Positions 27,323 to 34,873 of a stretch of 64,000 nt of DNA are shown here, in pieces. This DNA is from Xanthobacter tagetidis. GTDB taxonomy: Bacteria; Pseudomonadota; Alphaproteobacteria; Rhizobiales; Xanthobacteraceae. The stretch covers positions 62,001 through 126,000 of the forward strand of contig NZ_RCTF01000010.1 of assembly GCF_003667445.1 (NCBI RefSeq). The letters run 5' to 3'. The translations under genes were made by a program, and so were the position numbers. The notes under the pieces were generated by a model. It was given only the letters and a program-made list of their open reading frames with translations. It did no database searches and had not been told where the DNA came from. The first letter of the stretch is position 1, and each line of letters starts with the position of its first letter.

Positions 27323-28513
27323 TCACTTGTCGTAGGGCGAGCCCTTGAAGGGGATCAGCTTGCCGTCGTGCCAGACGGTGAGCAGGTAGTATTGCGGCAG
27401 CAGGGCGTCCTGGCGCTCCGGGTCCTTCTTGTCGAAGGCGGGCTTGTAGGGGGCGACCAGGCCGTCGCGGCTGACCTCGTAGAGCGCCGCCTGCACCTTC
27501 TTCCAGTCGTAGGCGCCGGCGATCTTGATGGCGTCGGCCAGGAGGTAGACCGCGTCATAGGCGTCGGCGATGCCCGAGGCGGCCTTGATGTCCTTCGGGT
27601 CCTTGATGCCGGTCTTCGCCTCGATGGCGGCGAGCACCTTCTTGCCGGTCGCGCTCTGCTCGGTCTGGAACGAGTAGGTCTGCATCACCCGCACGCCGTT
27701 GGCGAGCGGCCCGGCAAGCTCGCCGAGATTGCCCGAGATGCCCCAGGCGCCGATGATGGTGGGCTTCCAGGACGACTTGTCCATGGACCGCAGGATCTGG
27801 TTGGCCTCGCGGTCCAGCGACCAGACGATCGCCACGTCGGCGCCGCTGTCGCGGGCGCGGATGACCTGGGGCGTCATGTCCTGGTCGTTCCAGTTGAACG
27901 TCTCGGCGGCGGCGAGCTCCTTGCCCTTCGCCGCGAGCGCGGCCTTGATGTCCGGCAGCGCGCCGTTGCCCCAGCCGGTGTTCTCGTAGAAGAAGGCGAT
28001 CTTGCCGCTCTTCGAGACCTTGAGCGCCTCGTCCACCAGGAAGCGGGCCACCCACTTGTCCTTGGCGGAGATGCGGAACATGAAGTTCGGGTCGCGCCCG
28101 TTCTCGATCGCCTTGGTGTTGGCCGCCCACACGCCCATGTAGGGGATGCCGATCTCGTGGATCGGGTCCACCTGGGCGAGCGCCACGGTGGAGTGGAAGC
28201 CGCCGAGCACCGCAATGCACTTGTCGGCGAGCGCGATGCGGCGGGTGTTGTCGACGCCGCGCGGCGGGGCGCCGGCGTCGTCGTACTGGATCAGCTTGAG
28301 CTTCTTGCCCAAGACGCCGCCGGCGGCGTTGATCTCGTCGATGGCGATCTCGGCGCCGAGCTTGATGGCCTGGCCCGAGAATGCGGCCGGACCGGTGACG
28401 GCAACGGAATTGCCGATGCAGGGCTCCTGCTGGGCGAAGGCGCCGGTGGCCGAGAGGCCGAGCGCCACCGTCGCGGCCAGGAGCGTGCCGCGCAACGAAG
28501 TCTCTGGAAGCAT
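27323..28513 (-). CDS. Liv-type periplasmic substrate-binding protein
   Basis: 396-residue periplasmic binding protein of the LivJ/AmiC/UrtA superfamily, with a signal peptide ending at TGAFAQQ. Conserved parts include GNSVAVTGPAAFSGQAIKLG at the N-lobe, AIDEINAAGGVLGKKLKLI, and the ligand-contact region FYENTGWGNGALPD. It feeds LivH/LivMG/LivF. The operon also encodes a cyclase-family hydrolase and an amidase, so an amide or cyclic nitrogen compound is the likely ligand. Transcription starts in the AT-rich region shared with the divergent LysR gene. Confidence 0.9.
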   Translation of the reverse strand: MLPETSLRGTLLAATVALGLSATGAFAQQEPCIGNSVAVTGPAAFSGQAIKLGAEIAIDEINAAGGVLGKKLKLIQYDDAGAPPRGVDNTRRIALADKCIAVLGGFHSTVALAQVDPIHEIGIPYMGVWAANTKAIENGRDPNFMFRISAKDKWVARFLVDEALKVSKSGKIAFFYENTGWGNGALPDIKAALAAKGKELAAAETFNWNDQDMTPQVIRARDSGADVAIVWSLDREANQILRSMDKSSWKPTIIGAWGISGNLGELAGPLANGVRVMQTYSFQTEQSATGKKVLAAIEAKTGIKDPKDIKAASGIADAYDAVYLLADAIKIAGAYDWKKVQAALYEVSRDGLVAPYKPAFDKKDPERQDALLPQYYLLTVWHDGKLIPFKGSPYDK

Positions 28514-28813
28514 TTTGTTTTCTCCTGCCGTCTACAGGATGAATGGGGTCGATGACGCCCCAAAAATCACGAGCAGGGAAAAGCTAGATGCAGGGTCTGG
28601 CAATCGACAAAGATTAATTTCCAATCATAGGTATCGGAAACGCCTATGACATATAACAATAGGCAATACCGATGCACCACAGCGCATAATAAAACATTGA
28701 AAATAATGGTGTTTCACATTTTGAATGCCCATAGCTTGTGCATATGGCGCATTATCATGCAGTTTGACAATCGCTCATGATCCGGTGAACGTTCCTCGCC
28801 GGAAGGGCACGAT
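28514..28813. promoter_or_regulatory. Divergent control region, Liv-type operon / LysR
   Basis: 300 bases without a gene, markedly AT-rich. TCATAGG (28625-28631) and CCTATGA (28643-28649) form perfect 7-bp arms around an 11-base spacer, the geometry of a LysR recognition site. A second half-like copy ATAGGCAATACC follows at 28659-28670. No small ORF with a ribosome site was found. Confidence 0.6.
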
Positions 28814-29773
28814 ATGGAAATCCGGCAGCTCAAATACTTCGTCCAGATCGCAGAAAGCGGCAATTTCTCGCGCGCCGCCGAGATCCTGCGCATTGCCCAG
28901 CCTTCGCTCAGCCAGCAGATGAAGAACCTGGAGGAGGAGCTGGGCGTCGACCTGCTGCTGCGGCACGCCCGAGGCGTCACCCCCACCGAACTCGGCCAGC
29001 AGCTCTACGACCACGCCCGCCGCATCCTCCAGGAGGTGGACCGGGCGAAGGACGTGGTCCGCTCCAGGTCCCGCAATCCCTCGGGAAAGGTCTCGGTCGG
29101 CCTGCCCACCTCCGCCTGCCGCGGGCTCGGCTTGCCGCTCATCTCGGCGCTGGCCGAGCGCCAGCCCAACATCACCCTGCATGTGGTGGAGGCGATGACG
29201 GGCTATCTCGACGACTTCCTCCAGCACGGCCGCCTGGACGTCGCTTTGCTCTACGACCACAAGGCGTTCGAGCACGTGGCCTGGACCGAGATGATGGTCG
29301 AGGACCTGATGCTGTTCGTCCCGCCCCACCATCCGCTCGCCGGCGCCGAGGCGGTGACGTTCCGCGAGATGTTCGATCTGCCCGTGGTGCTGCCCGGCGC
29401 CCCGAACGTCATGCGCACGGTGATCGAGCAGTTCGCCGCCCGGCACGACGTGGTGCCCGCCGCCATGGCCTGCGACAGCCTGCCCACCATCTCGCGCCTG
29501 GTGCAGTCGGGCCGCGCGCTCGGGGTGATGCCGCACTTCGCCTTCCTCGACGAGATGGCACGCGGCGAGATGGTGGCGATCCCCATCGTCGAGCCGACGC
29601 CCTCCTGGCGGCTCTCGGTGGTGGTCTCCCAGCGCACCATGAACCCGCGCGGCGCCGAGGCGGTGGCCGAGGTGATGGCCGAGGTGATCGCCGCCATGGT
29701 GGAAAGCGGCGCCTGGCGCGCCAAGCTCACGGGGGAAAAGTCCCGCGCCGAGCCGCGGGCCGCGGCGCGCTGA
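28814..29773 (+). CDS. LysR-family regulator of the Liv/amidase operon
   Basis: 319 residues. The N-terminal winged helix-turn-helix (MEIRQLKYFVQIAESGNFSRAAEILRIAQPSLSQQ, residues 1-35) is a textbook LysR domain; an effector-binding domain follows from ~90. It is divergent from the Liv-type operon, so it most likely controls that operon through the inverted repeat at 28625-28649. Its effector would be the transported amide or a breakdown product. The C-terminal tail is basic and Ala-rich. Confidence 0.9.
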   Translation: MEIRQLKYFVQIAESGNFSRAAEILRIAQPSLSQQMKNLEEELGVDLLLRHARGVTPTELGQQLYDHARRILQEVDRAKDVVRSRSRNPSGKVSVGLPTSACRGLGLPLISALAERQPNITLHVVEAMTGYLDDFLQHGRLDVALLYDHKAFEHVAWTEMMVEDLMLFVPPHHPLAGAEAVTFREMFDLPVVLPGAPNVMRTVIEQFAARHDVVPAAMACDSLPTISRLVQSGRALGVMPHFAFLDEMARGEMVAIPIVEPTPSWRLSVVVSQRTMNPRGAEAVAEVMAEVIAAMVESGAWRAKLTGEKSRAEPRAAAR

Positions 29774-29863
29774 ACCGCCCCTCCCCTCCCCCGACGCGCC
29801 ATCTGGCGCGGAGCTTGCCTGCGACTACGCCGGTCGGGCTGCTCGAACCTCTGCGGAGGCGTC

Positions 29864-30811
29864 ATGAGCCTTTATCTGAAGCAGTTGCGCTATCTGGTGG
29901 CGCTGGCGCGGCATCGCCATTTCGGGCGAGCGGCGGCGGAATGCCAGATCAGCCAGCCCGCCCTGTCGCAGGCGCTGCGGCAGCTGGAGCACGCCTTCCA
30001 GGTGCCGATCGTCGACCGGCACAATCAGGGATTCGAGGGCTTCACGCCCCAAGGCGCCCTGGTGCTCGACTTCGCCCGCCGCACCCTGGACGGCTTCGCG
30101 CATCTGAACCAGGAGCTGCTTTCAGCCGGCAGCGCGCTATCCGGCCATGTCCGGCTCGGCGTGATCCCGGTCGCGATGCCCGGAATCTCCATCATCACCA
30201 CCGCCTTCAACCAGCTGTATCCGAACGTGAGCGTCTCGGTGTCCTCGCTCAACTTTTCCGCGCTCAAGGCGGGCCTGGAGAATTTCGACGTGGATATCGG
30301 CATCAACTATCTGGACCACGGCGCATCCACGGGACTTAGGCCCTATTTCCTCTACGACGAGTCCTACTATCTCATCGCCCCCGCGGACCATCCCGTCGCC
30401 CGGCAGGACAGCGTGACCTGGACCGAGGCGGGGCGCCTTCCTCTGTGCATGCTGACCCCGGACATGCAGAACCGGCGCATCCTCGACCGGGTTTTCGCCA
30501 GCGTCGGGGCCTCGCCGCGCACGGTGATCGAGACCAATTGCGCGCTCGCTTTGTGCTCCCACGTGCGGCCGGGTCACTGGTTCGCGGTGGTGCCGAACAC
30601 CTTCTTCCTCATGGTGGGCGAATGGAGCGAGACGCGCGCCATCCGCCTTGTCGAGCCCACGATCACCAATACCATCGGCATCATGGTGCTGGAGCGCGAG
30701 CCCCAGCCGCCGGCGGTGCGCGCCTTCCTGGAGGTGGCCGAGGACATCTCCATGGCCGACGAGCTGATGCGGTTTGCCCCAGCCAATGCCCGCAAGGCCC
30801 GCGCCGACTGA
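29864..30811 (+). CDS. LysR-family regulator beside the nitrile hydratase-like genes
   Basis: 315-residue LysR protein; the HTH is in QLRYLVALARHRHFGRAAAECQISQPALSQALRQLE. The effector domain spans ~95-300. It ends 13 bases from the convergent nitrile hydratase alpha gene and is the nearest regulator to that cluster. The overall look recalls CynR-type regulators, but that is impression only. It is probably transcribed separately from the first LysR gene, 90 bases upstream. Confidence 0.88.
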   Translation: MSLYLKQLRYLVALARHRHFGRAAAECQISQPALSQALRQLEHAFQVPIVDRHNQGFEGFTPQGALVLDFARRTLDGFAHLNQELLSAGSALSGHVRLGVIPVAMPGISIITTAFNQLYPNVSVSVSSLNFSALKAGLENFDVDIGINYLDHGASTGLRPYFLYDESYYLIAPADHPVARQDSVTWTEAGRLPLCMLTPDMQNRRILDRVFASVGASPRTVIETNCALALCSHVRPGHWFAVVPNTFFLMVGEWSETRAIRLVEPTITNTIGIMVLEREPQPPAVRAFLEVAEDISMADELMRFAPANARKARAD

Positions 30812-30824
30812 CGGGATGCGGGTC

Positions 30825-31484
30825 TCAGGCGGCCGGCAGCACCGCGACGCCGATCATGCAGTCGCGCGTCACGAGTTCGGCCAGGGCCGCCTCGTCCATC
30901 GCCTGCGTGCCCTCGGGCCGCTGCGGCAGCACCAGATAGCGCATGTCGGCGTTGGAATCGTGCACCACCACGCGCATCGCGACGGGCAGCTCCAGCCCGA
31001 ACTCCTTCAGAACGGCCCTCGGCTCGCGCACCACCCGCGCCCGATAGGCCTTGCTGATGTACCAGGCCGGCGGCTGGCCGAGGATCGAGCGCGGATAGCA
31101 CGAGCACAGGGTGCAGCAGACGAGGTTGTGCGTGGCCTCGTCATTCTCCACCACGATCAGTTGCGCCTCGCCGACGCCGATGCCCAGCTCCGCGGCGGCC
31201 GACTTGCCATTGTCGAGCAGGCGCGCCTTGTAGGCGGCGTCGGTCCACGCGCGGGCGACGATCTTCGCGCCAAGATGCACGCCGGGCGCCTCGATACGCT
31301 CGATCTCCCGCCGCACCTCCTGGGGCGCCACAAGATTGCGCGCCACCAGGAGCGCCTGGAGCGCGGCGACCCTGATCTGCCCCTCGATGTTGCCGGCCTC
31401 GTCCTCCACCACAAGGGGCTCGTGGGGCTCGTGGCCGTGGTCGTGCCCATGGTCATGGTCATGCTCGTGACCGTCGTGGGTCAT
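30825..31484 (-). CDS. Co-type nitrile hydratase alpha / thiocyanate hydrolase gamma-like subunit
   Basis: 219-residue metal-bearing subunit. The claw motif is C124-T-L-C127-S-C129-Y, the cobalt-type form (Fe enzymes have CSLCSCT), preceded by an extra Cys123. The region PPAWYISKAYRARVVREP and the C-terminal LVTRDCMIGV match the NHase alpha/SCNase gamma family. The first 22 residues are extremely His/Asp-rich (about nine His), which could bind cobalt. Two small genes upstream encode the two halves of the beta subunit, as in thiocyanate hydrolase (scnB-scnA-scnC order). Nitriles, cyanide-related compounds or thiocyanate are possible substrates; all would yield assimilable nitrogen. Confidence 0.85.
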   Translation of the reverse strand: MTHDGHEHDHDHGHDHGHEPHEPLVVEDEAGNIEGQIRVAALQALLVARNLVAPQEVRREIERIEAPGVHLGAKIVARAWTDAAYKARLLDNGKSAAAELGIGVGEAQLIVVENDEATHNLVCCTLCSCYPRSILGQPPAWYISKAYRARVVREPRAVLKEFGLELPVAMRVVVHDSNADMRYLVLPQRPEGTQAMDEAALAELVTRDCMIGVAVLPAA

Positions 31485-31504
31485 GATGCCTGTCTCCCGT
31501 CTTG

Positions 31505-31807
31505 TCAGGGGGCCGGCGGCGGCTCGGCGGCGGCCAGCCAGTGGTCATAGATCTCGATGGCGACCATGTCGTCGGCGGGGCCGTCATAGTCGGGCCACAG
31601 CTCGGTCATCGCGAAGCCGACCCGGTAGAGCGGCACCACGGGGCCGCACACGCGGCCGATCGCGAGGTCTTCGGGATTGAGGAACATGCCGGCGCGGTGC
31701 AGCACCGTGCCCACATGATGGCGCACATAGAAGGGCGTGCGCACATGGCCCGGCTTGCCGAGGTCGAGCACGCGCACCTTGTCGCCGGCATCGAAGCGCG
31801 GCCTCAT
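31505..31807 (-). CDS. Nitrile hydratase beta C-terminal half (SCNase alpha-like)
   Basis: 100-residue protein equal to the C-terminal SH3-like half of NHase beta: FDAGDKVRVLDLGKPGHVRTPFYVRHHVG is the family's entry motif and FAMTELWPDYDG the exit. In ordinary nitrile hydratases this is fused to the helical N-terminal half; here it is a separate polypeptide, as in thiocyanate hydrolase and toyocamycin nitrile hydratase. The ATG overlaps the stop of the preceding gene (ATGA), so the halves are made in equal amounts. It lies 20 bases upstream of the alpha gene. Confidence 0.82.
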   Translation of the reverse strand: MRPRFDAGDKVRVLDLGKPGHVRTPFYVRHHVGTVLHRAGMFLNPEDLAIGRVCGPVVPLYRVGFAMTELWPDYDGPADDMVAIEIYDHWLAAAEPPPAP

Positions 31808-32133
31808 GGCGCGCATTCGGGCGCCGGCTCCCACTGCGCCCGCGCCTCGGCCACCGCGGCCTCGTATTCCTCGCGTGTGAACACGCCCTTCTCGATCAGG
31901 ATGTCGAGCATCGCTTCGAGGCGCCGGCGGTAGAAGGAATAGGACCGATACTTCTCCTCGCCGAAGGATTCGAAGCCGCGCCTGAGCTCGTCCAGCGACA
32001 TCATGCGGCGGGTGCCGTCGCCGAGGACGTTGCGGATCGCCTCCACCTGCTTCTCCCACTGGAGCCAGGGCAGTTCGACGATGGGAATCTCGCCGGCGCT
32101 GGCGCCGCCGATGTCGTGATAGCCGCGGGTCAT
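31804..32133 (-). CDS. Nitrile hydratase beta N-terminal half (SCNase beta-like)
   Basis: 109-residue helical protein matching the N-terminal half of NHase beta: YHDIGGASAGEIPI at the start and LEAMLDILIEKGVFTREEYEAAV near the end. GAGGGAG precedes the ATG. It pairs with the C-terminal half encoded next and with the alpha subunit. A protein of this shape can also serve as a metallochaperone (activator) in Co-type enzymes, and no separate activator gene is present, so it may do both jobs. It follows the NrtA-like gene by 11 bases. Confidence 0.8.
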   Translation of the reverse strand: MTRGYHDIGGASAGEIPIVELPWLQWEKQVEAIRNVLGDGTRRMMSLDELRRGFESFGEEKYRSYSFYRRRLEAMLDILIEKGVFTREEYEAAVAEARAQWEPAPECAP

Positions 32134-32144
32134 CGTCGTCTCCC

Positions 32145-33518
32145 TCACGCGCGCCGGATGGCGAAGCTGTCCACGTAGGCCTGGGGCTGGGACGGATCGA
32201 ACACCTTGCCGAGGATGGTGTGCTTGATGGACGCCGAGGCCGGCGCGGCCAGCCCCATCTCCTTCATGCGCTTGGCTGCGTCGGTGGCGAGGAACACCTG
32301 CTGGGCGACGGCCTGGTAGTCCACGTCCTTCGGCACCATGTCCCAGCGCCGAAGCTGGGTGAGCAGCCAGACCGCAGTGGAGGTGTAGGGGAAGGGCTTG
32401 AAGCCTATGCGGTTCGGCTCGCTCACCACCTGGCCGAGACCGTCGGCATAGCGGCCCACCAGCACCTGCTCCAGCACCGTCTGCGGCTGGTTCAGATAGG
32501 CGGCGGGCGCGAGCAGTTCCGCCACCTTCTTGCGGTTCTCCTGCTTGTCCGCGAACTCCGTCGCCCGTACCACCGCACGGAACATGGCGCCGTAGCTGTT
32601 GGGCGCCTCGCTCACGAACTTGTCCGTGACCGAGACCACGCAGCACGGATGATCCATGAAGATGTCGCGCGTCAGCATGTGCAGGAAGCCGACGCCCTCG
32701 AACACCGCCCGCTGGCCCCACGGCTCGGCGAACAGCATGCCGTCGAGATTGCCTGCGGCCATGTTGGCCACCGAATCCGGCGGCGGAAACACGCGCAGCT
32801 CCACGTCCTTGTCGGGGTCGAGGCCATGCTCGGCGAGGTAGTAGCGCAGGAGCATGGCGTGCATGGAATGCTGGTGCGGGATGCCGAACTTGAAGCCCTT
32901 CCAGTCCTTCGGGTCGCGCCGGTCCTTGTGCTTCACGTGCAGCGTGATGGCGTTGCCGTTCACGTTCTGCACCGAGGAGACGTAGGTGCGCATGGCCGGG
33001 CCGCCGACGCCCATGGTCATGGTGAGCGGCATGGCGAGCACGAGGTGGGTGGCGTCGAATTCGGTTGCCGCCAGCTTGTCACGCACGATCGCCCAGCCGG
33101 GCGTGCGCGACAGGTTCACGCTCTCCAGCCCCTCCTTGCCGTATTCGCCCATGGCATGGGCCAGCAGCAGCGGCACGGTACAGGTGATCGGCACGTAGCC
33201 GATGTTAAGCTTGGTCTTCTCGGGCTTGGCCGCCTCCTGTGCGATCGCCTTGGCGGTGCCGAGCGGGAACATCTGAGCGATGGCCGCGAGCGCGGTTGCC
33301 GCCCCCACCGACTGGAGAAAGGCGCGGCGTTGCATGGGGTTGGGGATCATGGCGTTGAGCACCGCCGTCTCCACCACCCGGTCGACGTAGTTCTCGGTGC
33401 CCTCATAGGCATCGGCGCCCATGGCCGGGCCGAGCGTATCGCGATGCTGGCCCATGGCGCCGCGGCAGCCGCAGGCGCAATCCGGGCGGAGGCGGCGCGG
33501 TCGATGGTCCTCGGTCAT
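32145..33518 (-). CDS. NrtA/CmpA-family ABC substrate-binding protein (Tat-exported)
   Basis: 457-residue binding protein of the nitrate/bicarbonate/cyanate family. A long N-terminal region has a CACGC cluster (residues ~14-18), then a Tat signal (RRAFLQSVGAATALAAIAQ, ~63-82). The mature part starts LNIGYVPITCTVPLLLAHAMG and carries GFKFGIPHQHSMHAMLLRYYL. No permease or ATPase gene is adjacent, so it either uses a distant transporter or acts as a periplasmic sensor. It is the first gene of the leftward operon with the three nitrile hydratase-like subunits, downstream of a sigma-54 promoter. The imported ligand is unknown. Confidence 0.85.
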   Translation of the reverse strand: MTEDHRPRRLRPDCACGCRGAMGQHRDTLGPAMGADAYEGTENYVDRVVETAVLNAMIPNPMQRRAFLQSVGAATALAAIAQMFPLGTAKAIAQEAAKPEKTKLNIGYVPITCTVPLLLAHAMGEYGKEGLESVNLSRTPGWAIVRDKLAATEFDATHLVLAMPLTMTMGVGGPAMRTYVSSVQNVNGNAITLHVKHKDRRDPKDWKGFKFGIPHQHSMHAMLLRYYLAEHGLDPDKDVELRVFPPPDSVANMAAGNLDGMLFAEPWGQRAVFEGVGFLHMLTRDIFMDHPCCVVSVTDKFVSEAPNSYGAMFRAVVRATEFADKQENRKKVAELLAPAAYLNQPQTVLEQVLVGRYADGLGQVVSEPNRIGFKPFPYTSTAVWLLTQLRRWDMVPKDVDYQAVAQQVFLATDAAKRMKEMGLAAPASASIKHTILGKVFDPSQPQAYVDSFAIRRA

Positions 33519-33777
33519 GGTCTGGGCTTCCCTCGGCTGGCCACGGAACGGGCTTCGATGTGCAACCGCCGTGCCAGGGCGCCCGAGCGGCGTGCAGTCG
33601 CCGTAATATCAGGCCAGATAAGCCGCGCTTATGACGCGTTTAAACTCAGCCGCATCGATCGTAAGCGCGCAGAAGGTTACATTTTAATCTGTCTGACTTT
33701 TGAGATTCTGCGCATTTTATTTTTGATCCGCGGACCCGAACGCAGGCCGCAGCCACGGATATTCTATGGAGAACGCC
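33519..33777. promoter_or_regulatory. Divergent control region, NrtA-NHase operon / formamidase
   Basis: 259 bases, AT-rich towards the formamidase side. It holds the sigma-54 promoter at 33561-33576 and an inverted repeat ATAAGC-CGC-GCTTAT at 33618-33632, about 45 bases upstream of it. No sigma-54 site was found in the formamidase direction. Confidence 0.6.
33561..33576 (-). promoter_or_regulatory. Sigma-54 (RpoN) promoter of the NrtA-NHase operon
   Basis: On the minus strand the sequence is TGGCAC-GGCGG-TTGCA, an exact match to the -24/-12 consensus TGGCAC-N5-TTGCW. It lies 43 bases upstream of the start codon at 33518, the right distance and orientation. This implies activation by NtrC or another enhancer-binding protein, i.e. 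nitrogen-limitation control. Confidence 0.8.
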
Positions 33778-34779
33778 ATGAACGGACTCGGTGGATTGAA
33801 CAAGTCGGACCAGGGCGTGGTCCTCGGCATGGTGCAGCTTCAATTGCCGAATGTCGTCACGCCTGCCGACCTCAAGGCGCAGACACAGAAGATCGTCGCC
33901 ATGGTGGGCAAGGCGCGCCGCAACCTCGGCACCATGGACCTCGTCGTGTTCCCGGAATATGCGCTGCACGGCCTGTCCATGGACATCAACCCGGAGATCA
34001 TGTGCCGGGTGGACGGACCGGAGGTCGCGGCCTTCAGGCAGGCCTGCATCGACAACAAGATCTGGGGCTGCTTCTCCATCATGGAGCTGAACCCCGGCGG
34101 CATGCCCTACAATACCGGCCTCATCATCGACGACCAGGGCGAGATCCGCCTCAACTACAGGAAGCTCCATCCCTGGGTGCCGGTGGAGCCGTGGGAGCCG
34201 GGCAATTTCGGCATCCCGGTGATCGAGGGTCCCAAGGGCGCGAAGATCGCGCTCATCATCTGCCATGACGGCATGTTCCCGGAGATGGCGCGCGAATGCG
34301 CCTACAAGGGTGCCGAGATCATGATCCGCACCGCCGGCTACACGGCGCCGATCCGCGCCTCCTGGCGCTTCACCAACCAAGCCAACGCGTTCCAGAACCT
34401 CATGGTGACGGCGAACGTGTGCATGTGCGGCTCGGACGGCGCGTTCGATTCCATGGGCGAAGGCATGATCGTGAACTTCGACGGCACCATCCTCGCCCAT
34501 GGCGAGACCGGGCGGGCCGACGAGATCATCACCGCCGAGGTGCGCCCGGACCTCGTGCGAGAGGCCCGGCGCATCTGGGGGGTCGAGAACAACATCTACC
34601 AGCTCGGCCACCGCGGCTACGTGGCGGTGAAGGGCGGCGCGCAGGACTGCCCCTACACCTTCATGCAGGACATGGTGGCGGGCAGATACCGGCTGCCGTG
34701 GGAAGACGAGGTCCGCGTCACCGACGGCACCGGCTGCGGCTTCCCGGCGCCGACGCGCCTTTACGGCGGCGGCGCCTGA
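33778..34779 (+). CDS. amiF: Formamidase AmiF (nitrilase superfamily)
   Basis: 333-residue cytoplasmic nitrilase-fold amidase converting formamide to formate and ammonia. The Glu-Lys-Cys triad is readable: FPEYALHG (Glu), NYRKLHPW (Lys) and IICHDGMFPEMAR (Cys). The start MNGLGGLNKS and LPWEDEVRVTDGT near the end are AmiF hallmarks, and the length equals the family norm. The ATG at 33778 has GGAG eight bases upstream; an earlier in-frame ATG at 33766 is less likely. It is divergent from the nitrile hydratase-like operon, whose product from cyanide would be formamide. Confidence 0.92.
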   Translation: MNGLGGLNKSDQGVVLGMVQLQLPNVVTPADLKAQTQKIVAMVGKARRNLGTMDLVVFPEYALHGLSMDINPEIMCRVDGPEVAAFRQACIDNKIWGCFSIMELNPGGMPYNTGLIIDDQGEIRLNYRKLHPWVPVEPWEPGNFGIPVIEGPKGAKIALIICHDGMFPEMARECAYKGAEIMIRTAGYTAPIRASWRFTNQANAFQNLMVTANVCMCGSDGAFDSMGEGMIVNFDGTILAHGETGRADEIITAEVRPDLVREARRIWGVENNIYQLGHRGYVAVKGGAQDCPYTFMQDMVAGRYRLPWEDEVRVTDGTGCGFPAPTRLYGGGA

Positions 34780-34873
34780 GGGCGCGGACCCGGCTTCGCT
34801 CCCGCCGCGATCGCATGTAGGTTGCCGCCGCCCGGCGCGGGTGCGCCGGCGATGATGCGGGCATGCGAGAACG

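Noticed and set aside
30825..32133. Firm call as thiocyanate hydrolase
   Set aside because: Split beta and gene order fit, but toyocamycin-type and other three-part nitrile hydratases look the same; the claw motif alone cannot decide.
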